Positions 53,133-63,818 of a DNA stretch of 64,000 nucleotides are shown here, one piece after another. The stretch covers positions 89,329-153,328 of the forward strand of contig SWBL01000092.1 in NCBI GenBank assembly GCA_024195585.1, in the 5' to 3' direction. The position numbers were made by a program, and so were the translations under genes. Each line of letters begins with the position of its first letter. The stretch's first letter is position 1. The notes beneath the pieces were generated by a model. The model saw only the letters and a program-made list of their open reading frames with translations. It had not been told where the DNA came from and searched no databases. Source of the DNA: Aureobasidium sp. EXF-3400. Its lineage: Eukaryota > Ascomycota > Dothideomycetes > Dothideales > Saccotheciaceae.

Positions 53133-55031
53133 ATGTCGCATTCACCTATGGAAGAAAAGGTCGGGGTCTCTAAACTTGAGACTATCGATACTGGCGAGTA
53201 TGATCCTGATGCTGGACTCAGTGATGAAGAAAGAGCAAAGATCGTAATGTTCATCCTGTTCCCGATTGCACTCAAGACACATCAACTGACTGAGTGCAAC
53301 AATAGGACAAAGCCCTCGTCCGCAAACTAGATTTCAAACTCATCCCATGGGTCAGCACCTTCCGCTCTTCACAACCCCTCGTATCGTCGCTCATTAGTTC
53401 AACAGCTCTCGTTCCTCTACCTCATCTCCTTCCTCGATCGCACAAACATCGGCAATGCCAAAGTCGACGGGTTGCCCAAGGACCTACACCTCACACCAGG
53501 TCAATACAACGCAACACTTTCCATCTTCTTCGTCTCATACTCAGTCTTTGAGCCCTTGACAAACGTCTTGCTCAAGAAATGGAGACCCAGTGTTTTCCTT
53601 CCCATCATCATGTGAGCTTTTCTCTTTAAAGCCTCAAAGAATTAGCACTAACGAGGCTTCAAAATAGGACACTTTGGGGTATTGTCATGGTAACCATGGG
53701 ATTGTGCCACAACTTCGCTGGCCTTGCTACTGCACGTTGGTGGCTAGGTTTTGCAGAGGCAGGACTTTTCCCAGGAGTTAACTACTATCTTTCGTGCTGG
53801 TACAAGCGTAGAGAACTCGGTGTCCGAGCAGCCATCTTCTTCTCAGCAGCAGCACTGGCAGGATCGTTCGGTGGTCTTCTGGCAGCAGGAATTGCGCAGA
53901 TGAAGGGAGTAGGAGGCAAGCCAGGTTGGGTAAGCAAAGACTTGCAACCTATACCTGAAGCCTGATACTGACCACTCTTCTTCCAGGCTTGGATTTTCAT
54001 TCTCGAAGGCTTGGTCACCGTAGTCGTTGGCATCATCTCTTACTGGATGGTTCATGATTTTCCCGACGAGGCAACTTTCCTTTCCGTCGACGATCGTGCC
54101 AGAGTAATCCGAAGACTCAAGGAAGATCAGCAAGCCAGTGCTGAACATGAGGTATATATCCCCCTATTCTTACTCCCCTCACATCCCCACTAACACAACA
54201 TCAGGAATTCAAAATGTCCTACTTCTGGCAAAGCATCTCCGACTGGAAAACCTGGTGTTTCGCAATCATCTACATGGGAGCAGACGGCGCACTCTACGCT
54301 TTCTCTCTCTTTTTGCCTACTATCATTAATGCACTAGGCTACAGTGGTACAACAGCAAACTTGCTTTCCGTACCTCCCTACGCCTGTGCTGCTGTATTTA
54401 CAGTGGTTATCGGAGCTATTGCCGACAGAACCCAGAAGAGAGGTTTGATTAATGTGTTTGTGTCTCTGTTGGGTATTGTGGGCTTCTGTCTGTTGATTGG
54501 GTCGCAAAATCCTCATGTCAAGTATGCGGGTACTTTCTTGGGTGCTTTGGGCATTTATCCGTAAGTTTTTGGAAGCAGACGTTCTCGAGGGGTTGCAAAT
54601 ACTGACTGAAGTGATGTAGTCTTATCAGTAACAGTGTTACTTGGTGCTCCAACAACGTCGAAGGAGCTTACAAGAGAGGTGTAACCATTGGCATTGTCAT
54701 CGGATGGGGAAACCTACAGGGTGTAGTGAGCTCAAACATCTACAGGTAAGCTTTTGCACTCCCTACCAATATCCTCCTGAATTCATCATCGCTAACCTCG
54801 AAATCTCACTATAGAGCAAAGGATAAGCCAAAGTACTACCTTGGTCACGGAGTTGTATTGGCATACCTGTCTCTCTTCCTATTCTGCGGAAGTTTGATGA
54901 CCCACCTCTTGCTCAAAGCTGAGAACAAGAAGAGAAGAGAAGGCAAGCGCGATCACTGGGTCGAGGGCAAGGACGATGCTGAGATCAGAATGTTGGGAGA
55001 CAAGAGACCCGACTTCCTCTACGTCACCTAA
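53133..55031 (+). CDS. MFS transporter, anion:cation symporter (allantoate permease/Dal5-like) family
   Basis: Eight exons (53133-53243, 53306-53350, 53406-53611, 53668-53929, 53987-54151, 54205-54560, 54620-54745, 54815-55031) give 495 aa. Family marks: DKALVRKLDFKLIPW before TM1, LYLISFLDRTNIGNAKVDGL, the conserved ARWWLGFAEAGLFPGVNYYL, YKRRELGVRAAIFFSAAALA, DFPDEATFLSVDDRARVIRR at the central loop, YMGADGALYAFSLFLPTII and NNVEGAYKRGVTIGIVIGWG. Twelve membrane spans are expected. Members import organic anions such as allantoate, nicotinate, pantothenate or biotin precursors; the substrate here cannot be read. It ends tail to tail with the RSA4 gene, 138 bp between stops. Confidence 0.92.
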
Positions 55032-55169
55032 AGCAGAAAGTGTTCGTAAAATCAGAAGAAAGAGGAGGGTTTCACAGATACCCGCTTTAGGAATCAGATT
55101 GATAGATAATATGCGAAATGCAAAAGAAGTGAAATTCATCATATCAAGGGGTATCAAAAAATCTCGATA

Positions 55170-56720
55170 TCAGTTTCTCCAGACACGGACTTGCTTGTCC
55201 TGACCTCCACTGCCTACTCTGTCACCATCCGGACTCCAGTCTACAGCAAAGACTTGATCCTTGTGACCTGGCAAATCCTCCTTGAGTTTTCCAGTCTTGA
55301 CATCCCAGACCTTGAGAGTAGTATCTTTGCTACCGCTAACAAGTAGTCTACTATCGGCACTGAAAGCCACTTGATACACAGGACCAACGTGACCCTTGAG
55401 TGTGAAAAGGAAAGTTCCATCAGCAGCGTTCCACAGCTTGATGAGATTGTCGAAGCCTGCAGAGGCGAGAAGTGTACCATCGGGAGAAAATGTGACGTGG
55501 TTGACTTGTTTTTGATGGCCTAACAGACGAGTGACGGGTTTTGTTGAGGTCATGGGTGTCCATAGGTAGATTGTGCAATCGTCACTGGCTGATACCAGTC
55601 TCTCAACAGCCTTTCCGCCGTTCTTCTGGTTGTTGACACCAGCGGCAGCCTCGTAGCGTTCTTTTGCCTTTGCGCGCTTCTCTTCAGGTGTGGCCGGAAC
55701 ACCCTTCTTGCCAGTGTGATCGTAGAAGGCGGTACGGAGGGCGAAGTCGGTAGAAAGAGCAAGATGATTGACCCAATGAGCGTGTGAGTTGAGAGTGTGA
55801 ACAAGAGTACCAGTTTCGGCAGACCAGACCTTGATGGTCTTGTCGTGTGAGGCGGTATAGATCAGACCGGCACCTCCCCAACGTACGCAAGAAACGTTGC
55901 TCTTGTGTCCAGTCAAGGCCAGATCGGCGCGCTTGCTGGTGACATCCCAGATACGAACAGTAGCATCCTTCGAAGCAGTGGCAATTCGAGGTCTTCCAAC
56001 TTCCTGCATATGATACGGCTCCCAAGACATTGAAGTTACCCACTTGGAGTGACCCTTCATGGGAGCACCCAAGGGTTTGCCAGTCTGTGCATCCCACAAG
56101 CGTATCGTGTTGTCCATGCTACCGGTAGCCAGAATGTCGCCGTTGGGCGAGTAGGCGACAGTAAGAACCCAACCGGTATGTCCGGTGAGTGTGTGCATAG
56201 GAGTTCCAGTATCGCAATCCCAGATACGAGCGGTCTTGTCACCACTACCGGTAGCCAGGCGTGAAGACGAGGAGGGAGAGAATTGTGCCGCCAGAATTGC
56301 TTCGCCGTGTCCGCTGATCGCAGCAGAACATCTTGTCACGGCTTTTACGCGGAAGACTGCCTCTGCACGACAGGGAATGTTGAGCTGAACTTCGGTCGTC
56401 GAGTCGCCGGACAGGAAGGCTGAGATGATGGCTTGCTGATCGAAATCGCCAGTGCCGAGGGGATCGTAGAAACGGTAGGGAAGGCGCTCGCTGGGGTCTT
56501 CACGGCCGAGGAGAGTGTTCAACAGTAACGACAGGTTCTTGGGCGACAATTCTGACAGTGGTACAGTCACGACGGGTCCTTGAGACTCGCCCGAGTCGGC
56601 GTCGATAAATTGAATGCGCTGAATGCCATCGGGCATCTGCTCAGGCTCGACTTGCTCGCGAGCCCGCGCGGCCGCCGCAGTCTTTTGTCGTTTCGTCGGA
56701 GGGGGTAATTGCGTCGACAT
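55170..56720 (-). CDS. RSA4: Ribosome assembly WD40 protein RSA4 (Notchless/NLE1)
   Basis: Intronless, 516 aa, the usual length. The N-terminal NLE/ubiquitin-like domain runs from IQRIQFIDADSGESQGPVVT through LSELSPKNLSLLLNTLLG to LPYRFYDPLGTGDFDQQAII. Eight WD40 repeats follow, including GSGDKTARIWDCDTGTPMHT, GSMDNTIRLWDAQTGKPLG, ASHDKTIKVWSAETGTLVHT and GSKDTTLKVWDVKTGKLKED. The end is GGQDKQVRVWRN. RSA4 uses its N-terminal domain to bind the AAA ATPase Rea1/Midasin MIDAS site during pre-60S maturation. Confidence 0.97.
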   Translation of the reverse strand: MSTQLPPPTKRQKTAAAARAREQVEPEQMPDGIQRIQFIDADSGESQGPVVTVPLSELSPKNLSLLLNTLLGREDPSERLPYRFYDPLGTGDFDQQAIISAFLSGDSTTEVQLNIPCRAEAVFRVKAVTRCSAAISGHGEAILAAQFSPSSSSRLATGSGDKTARIWDCDTGTPMHTLTGHTGWVLTVAYSPNGDILATGSMDNTIRLWDAQTGKPLGAPMKGHSKWVTSMSWEPYHMQEVGRPRIATASKDATVRIWDVTSKRADLALTGHKSNVSCVRWGGAGLIYTASHDKTIKVWSAETGTLVHTLNSHAHWVNHLALSTDFALRTAFYDHTGKKGVPATPEEKRAKAKERYEAAAGVNNQKNGGKAVERLVSASDDCTIYLWTPMTSTKPVTRLLGHQKQVNHVTFSPDGTLLASAGFDNLIKLWNAADGTFLFTLKGHVGPVYQVAFSADSRLLVSGSKDTTLKVWDVKTGKLKEDLPGHKDQVFAVDWSPDGDRVGSGGQDKQVRVWRN

Positions 56721-57142
56721 GTTGTTTTCTTGTATTGATGTGTTTTGTCTTTTTCTTCGTTGACAAGTTCAAGAAATTTTGGACGCCCTCGTTCGCGCCT
56801 GCCACGCAAACTCCGCAAAGTCCGGCGGTGAAGCTTCACTCCTTCCTCGCTCCTCGTCGTTCCTTCTTCCTCTCGCAATCAACACATGACAAGCAACCAA
56901 GACTTTGTGTTAGAGTGCAAAAATTAGCATTACTTGTAAGCGAAGATGCTGCAGCTATCATATATCGTACGTCCCATGCCTCATATGCTGTTCGAGCTAA
57001 GATAGAAAAGAGAATCGAGTACTTTTGTCCCTCCCAGTTTGCGACCTGCCCTTGTGTCCGCCATTATCGTTCGTAAAGCAAATGCTCCATATATATCCTC
57101 ACTTCCTCGCTTTCGGTCAGTGCAATTCCTCCCTTCGTTTCA
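56721..57142. other. Intergenic, RSA4 promoter side
   Basis: This separates the RSA4 start and the stop of the next minus-strand gene. No element recognised. Confidence 0.5.
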
Positions 57143-58636
57143 TCATTGCGACTCCGAGACGGGTGCCGAGATGGTTCCCTCGTTGTCTTCATCGTCATCA
57201 TCGCCAAAACCGCCTCCGTACATGGCAGAGAACAGAGGGTTTGCGATGCTGCTTCCCATCCCGTATCCAAAGTAGTCCCATGTCGTCAAGGGAGATGGGT
57301 CGTACGTGAACGGGTTGTTCTGGTCAGCCGGGAATTGGTAGTAACTCTGACCCGCCATGTAATTGGGCTCAGCCAGTCTGAATCCCATTGGAGCTGCTGC
57401 GACGTACATTGGAGCCTGCTGATTTCCAGATGTGAGATGTGTCATGGCAGCAGGTTGTTCGAATGTGGCCTCTTTCGCGTCAATCTGAGCCTCGCCTTTC
57501 TCTTCGGCTTCGTCAATGGGTGCTTTCTTGCGCTTGTTGCGCTTGGTCTTACGAGGTGCTTCCTCCTGAGAGTGGCCCTCTTCGTGCGTGTCGACAGTGG
57601 TAGCGATAACGGATGGCTGCTTACGACCTCTCTTCTTGGGCTTGGCGCGAAGGGATGACTTCATGCTGGTACTGGCTTCCTTGTCTCCAAGGGGCTTCTT
57701 GTCCTCGAGAGGTTTCTTGTCTTCGACATTCTTCTTTCTGGGTGTACGCTTGACCTTGGGTGGACGGGAAGGCACTTCCTCGCCTGGCAGCACATCGTCC
57801 TCGGGCTGTGGTTGACCAGTGATGGAACGCTTCTTGAGGAAGCTGCAGGATGAGTTGAAGATCATCTCTTCTTTCTGGACTCCCTCCGACATAGTAGCAA
57901 GGCGTTCGCTGACTGAGATGTCTTTCTTCTGGTTACGCTTCTTCTTCAACTCTGGGGTAGCTGCGTCAAAGATGCTCATGCCTGGCCAAACAATACCCTT
58001 GAGTTTGCTGGTATCGTCGTCTTCGTCGATGTCTCCAGTATGAGGCGTCTCGGTCTTGATCTTACGCTTTCGTGGCATGACTGAGACTTCACTGGGAGTT
58101 TGTTGGTCGTGTCCGTCGATGAGTGAGTCCTGTCTGTGAGACAGGTAAGGGTGACCCGCCCAGGTGTACATGGGTGCGTATGCAGCGTACGGGTGAGGGT
58201 AAATCGATGGACTGTCGTCGTATGATGCCGATGAGGGAGTGAGCGTTGGCGAATGAAGCTCCTTTTTGACGATCTTGACATTGGAATGAGGCTCTGAGAG
58301 ACACAAGGTCAGTAATGATAACACAACCAGGGACAAGCAGTAAGTACCATTCTTGATTTTCTTGCGTTCGTCCTTGTTCTTCATACGGTCCGACATAGAA
58401 GACTCGATGTCATTCTCGGCGTACCAGATGTCGTAGTGCTCGACAGATTGACGAGCATTTCCATCGGAGCCCGAGCGAACCTTGAGCTTGTAGTAGGTGG
58501 ACAGATGAGCCTTGGAACTGATGTGGGTGAGAAGATGAGATAGATCACTGAAAGTGGGAGTGGTTGGGCAGATGCTGCAGACAAGAGGGACATTCTTGGT
58601 CTGCGCCAGGCTGCTGGCAGGAGCTAGCAAATCCAT
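57143..58636 (-). CDS. Basic nuclear-type protein with N-terminal C2H2-like finger, 479 aa
   Basis: Exons 58636-58348 and 58293-57143. The 54-nt intron (GTACTT ... TTACTGACC ... CTCTCAG) is 3n long with no stop, so a 497-aa retained form can also be read; splicing gives KKIKNEPHSNVKIVKKE. The N-terminus has LVCSICPTTPTFSDLSHLLT followed by HISSKAHLSTYY, a C-x2-C ... H-x5-H finger like those of RNA- or DNA-binding proteins. The middle is Lys-rich with several NLS-like runs (MPRKRKIKTE, KAKPKKRGRK-type, TKRNKRKKAP) and a repeat around KKPLEDKKPLGDKE. The tail is Tyr/Pro/Asn-rich and low in charge. Function not recognised. Confidence 0.75.
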   Translation of the reverse strand: MDLLAPASSLAQTKNVPLVCSICPTTPTFSDLSHLLTHISSKAHLSTYYKLKVRSGSDGNARQSVEHYDIWYAENDIESSMSDRMKNKDERKKIKNGTYCLSLVVLSLLTLCLSEPHSNVKIVKKELHSPTLTPSSASYDDSPSIYPHPYAAYAPMYTWAGHPYLSHRQDSLIDGHDQQTPSEVSVMPRKRKIKTETPHTGDIDEDDDTSKLKGIVWPGMSIFDAATPELKKKRNQKKDISVSERLATMSEGVQKEEMIFNSSCSFLKKRSITGQPQPEDDVLPGEEVPSRPPKVKRTPRKKNVEDKKPLEDKKPLGDKEASTSMKSSLRAKPKKRGRKQPSVIATTVDTHEEGHSQEEAPRKTKRNKRKKAPIDEAEEKGEAQIDAKEATFEQPAAMTHLTSGNQQAPMYVAAAPMGFRLAEPNYMAGQSYYQFPADQNNPFTYDPSPLTTWDYFGYGMGSSIANPLFSAMYGGGFGDDDDEDNEGTISAPVSESQ

Positions 58637-59604
58637 CAATGCCAGTCCAAAGGGGAGTAAGAGAGTGGATATGAGAAGTCAAAAGGAAGGAGGCAGCTGA
58701 CACCGAGTACCAGTGTTGATTCTGTGTTCAAGGTTGCATTCCCAGGCGTGGAAGGTGGTTCTCTCGCGCTCGGAAAGAGCCCCTCAAACACCCGCCCGGA
58801 CCTCTTGGTTCCCGGATAACTCCCGGCGATAGCAACGTTTCGCGCCGACGACGTCTTCATAGCTCCGAAGTCCTCAAGACTCTTGCATGTGTCAGAGAGC
58901 CGCTTATCGCAATAGTCCGAAAGGTATGAGAGTTTGATGCTTACAATGTATATGGCTCTGAGTGTAACCTTTGCAGACCACGGCTCAGGTACCACCATGG
59001 GTGCTGTCTATTAAGCAACTGCTCTACTAACAGACTCCTGGCACAAGACGTAAGGTAAGATACGGTATTAAGCATCGCGGATGCTTCAGCTTCTATGGTT
59101 GTCGATGTTGAAGCTTCCGAAGGCTGGACCTTCGACATCGATCGAGTGGGCCCTCCATCATAGAAGAGACGACAGGCTTTTTGAGCTACAACTACAGTCC
59201 ACTTCTGTGAGCCTTTGCATGCAATCGCTCCATCAAGGCTATGTCCCAGGTCTGTCGAGGCAATGTTCTTCTAGGCAATGACCTCGGGAACCTCCCATTG
59301 TATGTCGAAAATGTTCGTCGGAAGCTTCGTTCATTCTCTGTACGCTGGTCGAGCTCACCTGACAGAACAACCGCCACTGGAAGCCTGATGTACGTTGTCA
59401 ACTCGGTATGGATGTATGAGAGACGTCGAAAGGCTTCAGTTTATCGGTACCATTTCGGCGATAACGTCGCTATCGCCGACCGAAGATCTACCCCGCATGA
59501 CGTCTTACTCTCCCATACCATCACTACACCCACTGACTCGCTCTTCTACTTGTCGACTACAACCTATACACTGCAAACCGTTGTCACCCGGCACGAAATC
59601 AAAC
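58637..59604. other. Intergenic region between zinc-finger-like and ADH genes
   Basis: About 1 kb, divergent genes on each side, so it carries both promoters. Frames of 60-128 codons have no recognisable motif. Confidence 0.5.
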
Positions 59605-60813
59605 ATGGACTCGGAGAATATCCCTAAAGAGATGAAGGCCATCCAGGTCGTCGAGGTATCACTCAATTCATGACTGTCCACATGGCATTGAACTAAACTA
59701 ACGATCTAGTTTGACAAACCCTATGAAATCAACACAATCCCTGTCCCCAAGGATCTGGCTCCAGAGGATATCCTGGTTAAAGTCGGCGTCGCCTCAAATT
59801 GTCATACAGATTCTATGGTCCAACATGGCACTTTCGGAACCAAGCTTCCAGTAACAGCTTCACACGAGGGTGCGGGCACCGTAGTCGCAGTCGGCGATGC
59901 TGTCAAGAACTTCAAGGTCGGGGATCGTGTTATGTGTGGACTTCCCTACCATCCTTGTGGTCACTGTCAAGACTGCTATGGCCCGGAGACATGGCGACAA
60001 TACTGCACAAACATTGAAGGACACTCGGGCGTACACAGAAATGGCTTCTTCGCCGAGTATGCACTGGTGGATTCTAGAACCTCGACTCCCATCCCAGATA
60101 AGGTGACTCTTGAGAGTGCAGCACCGCTTGCATGTGCTGGAAGAACCATCTGGAACGGTGTGTTGCAAGCTGACCTCAAGAGTGGCGAGTGGATTGCCTT
60201 AGTTGGGTCTGGAGGTGGTCTCGGTCATCTCGGTATTCAGTTTGCAAGAGCACTCGGTCTCAATGTCGTTGGTATTGATGCCAGAGACGAAGGACTTGCC
60301 ATGTCCAAGGAAAATGGTGCACATGTGGTTATTGATGCACGTAAGGGTAAAGAAAGCGTGGTCGCAGAAGTACGAAAGGTAAGATTGTCCTTATCTATAC
60401 TTACCAGGTCTTGTGCTCACATGATACAGGTGACTGGAGGAGCCGGTGTGGATGCGTCAATCACCCTGAGCGATGCCGATGATGCTGCTGGTCTGGCTTG
60501 TGCATTGACCAAGATGCACGGTACTATGGTGCAGATTGCGCAGCCAGACAACGTTACGATCCCTTTCGCGGAGTTCATCTTCCGCGACATCAGAGTCAAA
60601 GGATCTTTGCTCTGCTCACCTGAGCAGAGTGTAGACATGCTCAAGTTTGTCGCAGAGCACGGTATTAAGGTAAAAACTAACCCATTCTATGGTCTTGAGA
60701 AGATTGGAGAGTTGGTTGATTTGGTTCATGGAGGCAAGATCCAAGGCAAAGCGATCATTGTGGTTGATGAAGAACAGATCAAGAAGGAAAAGGAACTTGG
60801 GGCTAAGTTTTGA
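59605..60813 (+). CDS. Zinc-dependent medium-chain alcohol dehydrogenase
   Basis: Three exons (59605-59655, 59710-60378, 60430-60813) give 367 aa. Catalytic-zinc ligands: Cys in ASNCHTDS and the His-Glu of SHEGAGTVVAVG. The structural-zinc cluster lies in CGHCQDCYGPETWRQYC, preceded by GDRVMCGLPYHPC. The Rossmann fold has VGSGGGLGHLGIQFARALGL followed by VVGIDARDEG, where the acidic Asp after the second strand favours NAD over NADP. The C-terminal part includes FRDIRVKGSLLCSPEQ. It resembles fungal alcohol dehydrogenases (propanol-preferring/ADH1-like group) that interconvert primary alcohols and aldehydes. Physiological substrate unknown. Confidence 0.9.
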
Positions 60814-61034
60814 TCAACTTGATGATCAAGCATTATTTCTTGGTATCACACAGCATGTCCGGATGTTTGGACAGTCGGGCTGTAGAATTGGGTACGTAGG
60901 TCAAGTTGTGGGACTACTCACAAAACACGAAGAGATTGAAGTAAATTTCGACATGGATTCGCTAATAGCTCAAGCTTCCTGCGCTGAACAAAATGGTGGT
61001 AACACAAATGTGTGTAAGGTTAAGTTTCGTATGC

Positions 61035-61745
61035 CTAGAGCAAGTTCTTGTTCTTCTTTCTGGTGAAAGCTCTCTGGTCCTTCAACCATCGCCTGTAATC
61101 AGCAACGCTGTTGATCTTCTCGCCGTAATAGTCTGGAACAGGGTTGTTGACAGATGAGCTGGCAGGGTCGGCACGGAATCTCTTGATGTGTGAGTAGAAA
61201 TCCTTGTCTTTCTGTAGTTCAAGGGCGGTCAGTAAACAAGTCCTCAATTCAGGACTAGCAGGATCATAGCATACCCTGGCAAACTCTTTCCTCACGCTAC
61301 CCTTCCAAATGTTGAAAAATGTAGTTCCCAAGAAAGGACCCAACAGCCAACCAACAGCACCAACACCCATCAAACTACCACCGATGATGAACATGGGATC
61401 CAGACCAGTCATTTGAGCACCAATGTTCTCAATCTCGAACTCGGCGAAAGCCGGGACGGCAACACCAATACTAGCAGCACCACTGAGAGCAGAGGAGCCA
61501 AGATTGATGAAGCGACGAGTACGGCGGAGCTTCAGGAACTCATCCCATGTGAGCTGTGGTGTTTGCGACTGTGTGGGAGTGGTCGAGGTCGAAGCAGCGG
61601 ATGACGCATGACGCGAGAGCACGAGGGCCGAGGACAGGGCTGGCGATGGTCGTGCGGCGTGGAGGATTGATGTGTGGACGGAGCGACCGAGAGGAGCAGA
61701 TGCTCTGAGGAGGCTCAGCGGCGTTTGCATCTTTGTGGCAGCCAT
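61035..61745 (-). CDS. PAM17: Mitochondrial import motor subunit PAM17
   Basis: Exons 61745-61275 and 61211-61035 give 215 aa. The 63-nt intron (GTATGC ... TTTACTGACC ... ACAG) is 3n long and stop-free, so an unspliced message would insert 21 residues; homology favours splicing to EFARKDKDFYSHIKRFR. The N-terminal ~60 residues are Arg/Ser-rich with an AARP-type presequence. The core is LTWDEFLKLRRTRRFINLGS, then two membrane segments (ALSGAASIGVAVPAF and FIIGGSLMGVGAVGWLLGPF), and ends with PDYYGEKINSVADYRRWLKD. PAM17 anchors at TIM23 and helps organise the Pam16/Pam18 J-protein complex. Divergent from SmB. Confidence 0.95.
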   Translation of the reverse strand: MAATKMQTPLSLLRASAPLGRSVHTSILHAARPSPALSSALVLSRHASSAASTSTTPTQSQTPQLTWDEFLKLRRTRRFINLGSSALSGAASIGVAVPAFAEFEIENIGAQMTGLDPMFIIGGSLMGVGAVGWLLGPFLGTTFFNIWKGSVRKEFARVCYDPASPELRTCLLTALELQKDKDFYSHIKRFRADPASSSVNNPVPDYYGEKINSVADYRRWLKDQRAFTRKKNKNLL

Positions 61746-62058
61746 GGTTGTGTGTATGAATGTGATTGCAACGGACTGGCGGATCGAGAGCTTCCAACTT
61801 CTCTTCGGTCTCGGTGATGGACTGCGGAGAAGCAGGCGCGACTCTTGGCGCAGACTTGCCAGACACAGTGCGCAAGCTGCCAACGGAAAGAGCAAGAGCG
61901 ACCGACTCTTTAATTCCTGCCATCCATCCATCAATTCGCACCACGCCGTCGCATTTTTCCGATCGATCTCTCGTCCTCGCCGCAGCACTCGCGCATACTT
62001 TCCGGATCACCCACTCCCTCTCTCACAGCAGTCGCGTCCGCGCGCATCGACCTTCGCC

Positions 62059-62821
62059 ATGGCCGCAAACAAGCAGGGCAAGATGCAAGGCCTGATCAAC
62101 TACCGCCTGCGCGTCACCATGATGGACGGTCGCCAGATGGCCGGCCAGATGCTCGCCTTCGACAAGCACATGAACCTCGTCCTCGCCGACACAGAAGAGT
62201 TCCGCCGAGTAAAGCGCAAGCCCACCAAGCCGGCCGCTCCTGGACAGGCAGAGCCCCAATTCGTCGAAACTGAGGAGAAGCGTACTCTTGGTCTTACCAT
62301 CGTTCGCGGTGCTCATATTGTCGCCTCGACTGTTGAGGGTCCTCCGCCCGCAGATCCCTCGGCGAGATTGGCTAAGGATGGTCCTGCTGGCCCTGGTGCT
62401 CCCACCATGACTGCTGGTCCTGGTATCACTCGTCCGGCAGGTAGAGGCATGCCTCCTACTGGTCTTACTGGTCCTGCTGCAGGTGTCGGTGGTCCCGCTC
62501 CTGGCTTTGGTTTCCCTGGCGCTCCTGGAGGCTTCCCCGGTGCTCCCCCACCAGGCTTTGGTGGCAGAGGTGGTCCTCGTATGTTCTAACATCTTGCTGT
62601 TCTCGAATCCTAGCTGACCCGTTCTTCTAGCTGGATTCCAAGGCCCTCCTCCCGGTTTCCCTGGCGCTCCTGGCGGTGCTCCTCGTAAGTTTACTCTTAA
62701 CAATGTTCATCTGTACAGTCTCGCTAATTACAACGTAGCTGGCTTCGGCGCACCTCCCGGCTTCCAACCCCCTCCTGGACAAGGCAGAGGTTTCCCCCCA
62801 CCAGGCTTCGGTGGTCGCTGA
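62059..62821 (+). CDS. SMB1: Core snRNP protein SmB
   Basis: Three exons (62059-62578, 62631-62684, 62739-62821) give 218 aa. The Sm1 motif runs from MQGLINYRLRVTMMDGRQMA through LAFDKHMNLVLADTEEFRRV. The Sm2 motif is RTLGLTIVRGAHIVASTVEG. The tail is made of Pro-Gly-Phe and RG repeats (GFGFPGAPGGFPGAPPPGFG), as in human SmB, a site for arginine methylation and proline-binding domains. SmB is part of the heptameric Sm ring of U1, U2, U4 and U5 snRNPs. Both introns cut a Pro codon in the same way (CCT-C|GT ... AG|CT-GG), suggesting that the tail grew by exon duplication. Confidence 0.95.
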
Positions 62822-63758
62822 GACTTTTCCAACGAGACTATCCGAACGTCAATGACATAAACCAAATTTGTCTTCGCCAAAAAGTACTCCCAGGACGACA
62901 CAAATACCACGAACCTGAGCGCAAAACAACAGCGACGCTTGGAAACTGGCGAACGTGGCGAGACAGCCGTAACGCCTGCGAGCGGTTTGTAGAGTGGTCT
63001 AGAGCAGCTTCATCGCTTCTAAGAGAAAGAGCATGAGGCACAAAAAGTCACGACTGTGTAAAAGAAGTCTTCTCTGTTCTACAACCAAACATCCAAATTC
63101 GTATTCTTCTTTCTGTTCTATGAAGTTTCACATTGACCATCTTCCTGTGTCTATTATGAAGAAGTCACACTCAACAGTTCTGACATATGGCTCACCCGTC
63201 GTCTGATCTGTCACAATTGACTCTTTCTTCTATGCCTTCAGTGGCATGTTTTCGCGTCATCGACTTGTGTAAATCAAGTGTCACCAGCCAGAGACCGTTA
63301 CATAGGCCAAGCTTATCTTTCTCTTATTCAGCGCCAGCACTGTACAGCACTCAGTTGATCTCTCTGAGTTCCCTGGTGGCCTCTGGCTATGATATGTGCT
63401 ACTTTTCCTTCTCGTCTGAACTCTTTAGAATCTCGTCGTCGACAGCAACAAAATGTATACTGCCACAGCCGTCGGATTGAGCGTGGTCCCGGAGCTAAAG
63501 TGCAAGGTTGATGTTAAAAGTGATGTGGCTCACCAACGATACCCGGATCAACAACACAGACACGGCTTCGGGTAGAGAGAGACTTAGACATGCCATCGTG
63601 AGTCCTGTGAAACCATTGAGTGGCGGACAGACGTCCCGATGAGAGTTTGACCATGCCGACAGGGTGCCACTCCCGACCAAATACCCCTGAAATGGCACCA
63701 GTGTGGATGTTACATGGCATGGAATAAGTAGAATATTGGCATATGCCACTGATTTTCA
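62822..63758. other. Intergenic, 3' side of SmB
   Basis: No supported gene. Frames of up to 97 codons lack recognisable motifs and overlap on both strands. Confidence 0.5.
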
Positions 63759-63818
63759 GTAGAATATTCTACCTAGTTGGCATGGAATAGAATCGCCAAT
63801 TCTAGTAGAATATTCTAC
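63759..63818. repeat. Two copies of a 14-bp perfect palindrome
   Basis: GTAGAATATTCTAC occurs at 63759-63772 and 63805-63818. Each is its own reverse complement. A related half-site (AGTAGAATATTGGC) lies at 63727-63740, and TGGCATGGAATA is repeated near 63716 and 63778. They stand at the left border of the TpA-rich block. Confidence 0.75.
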
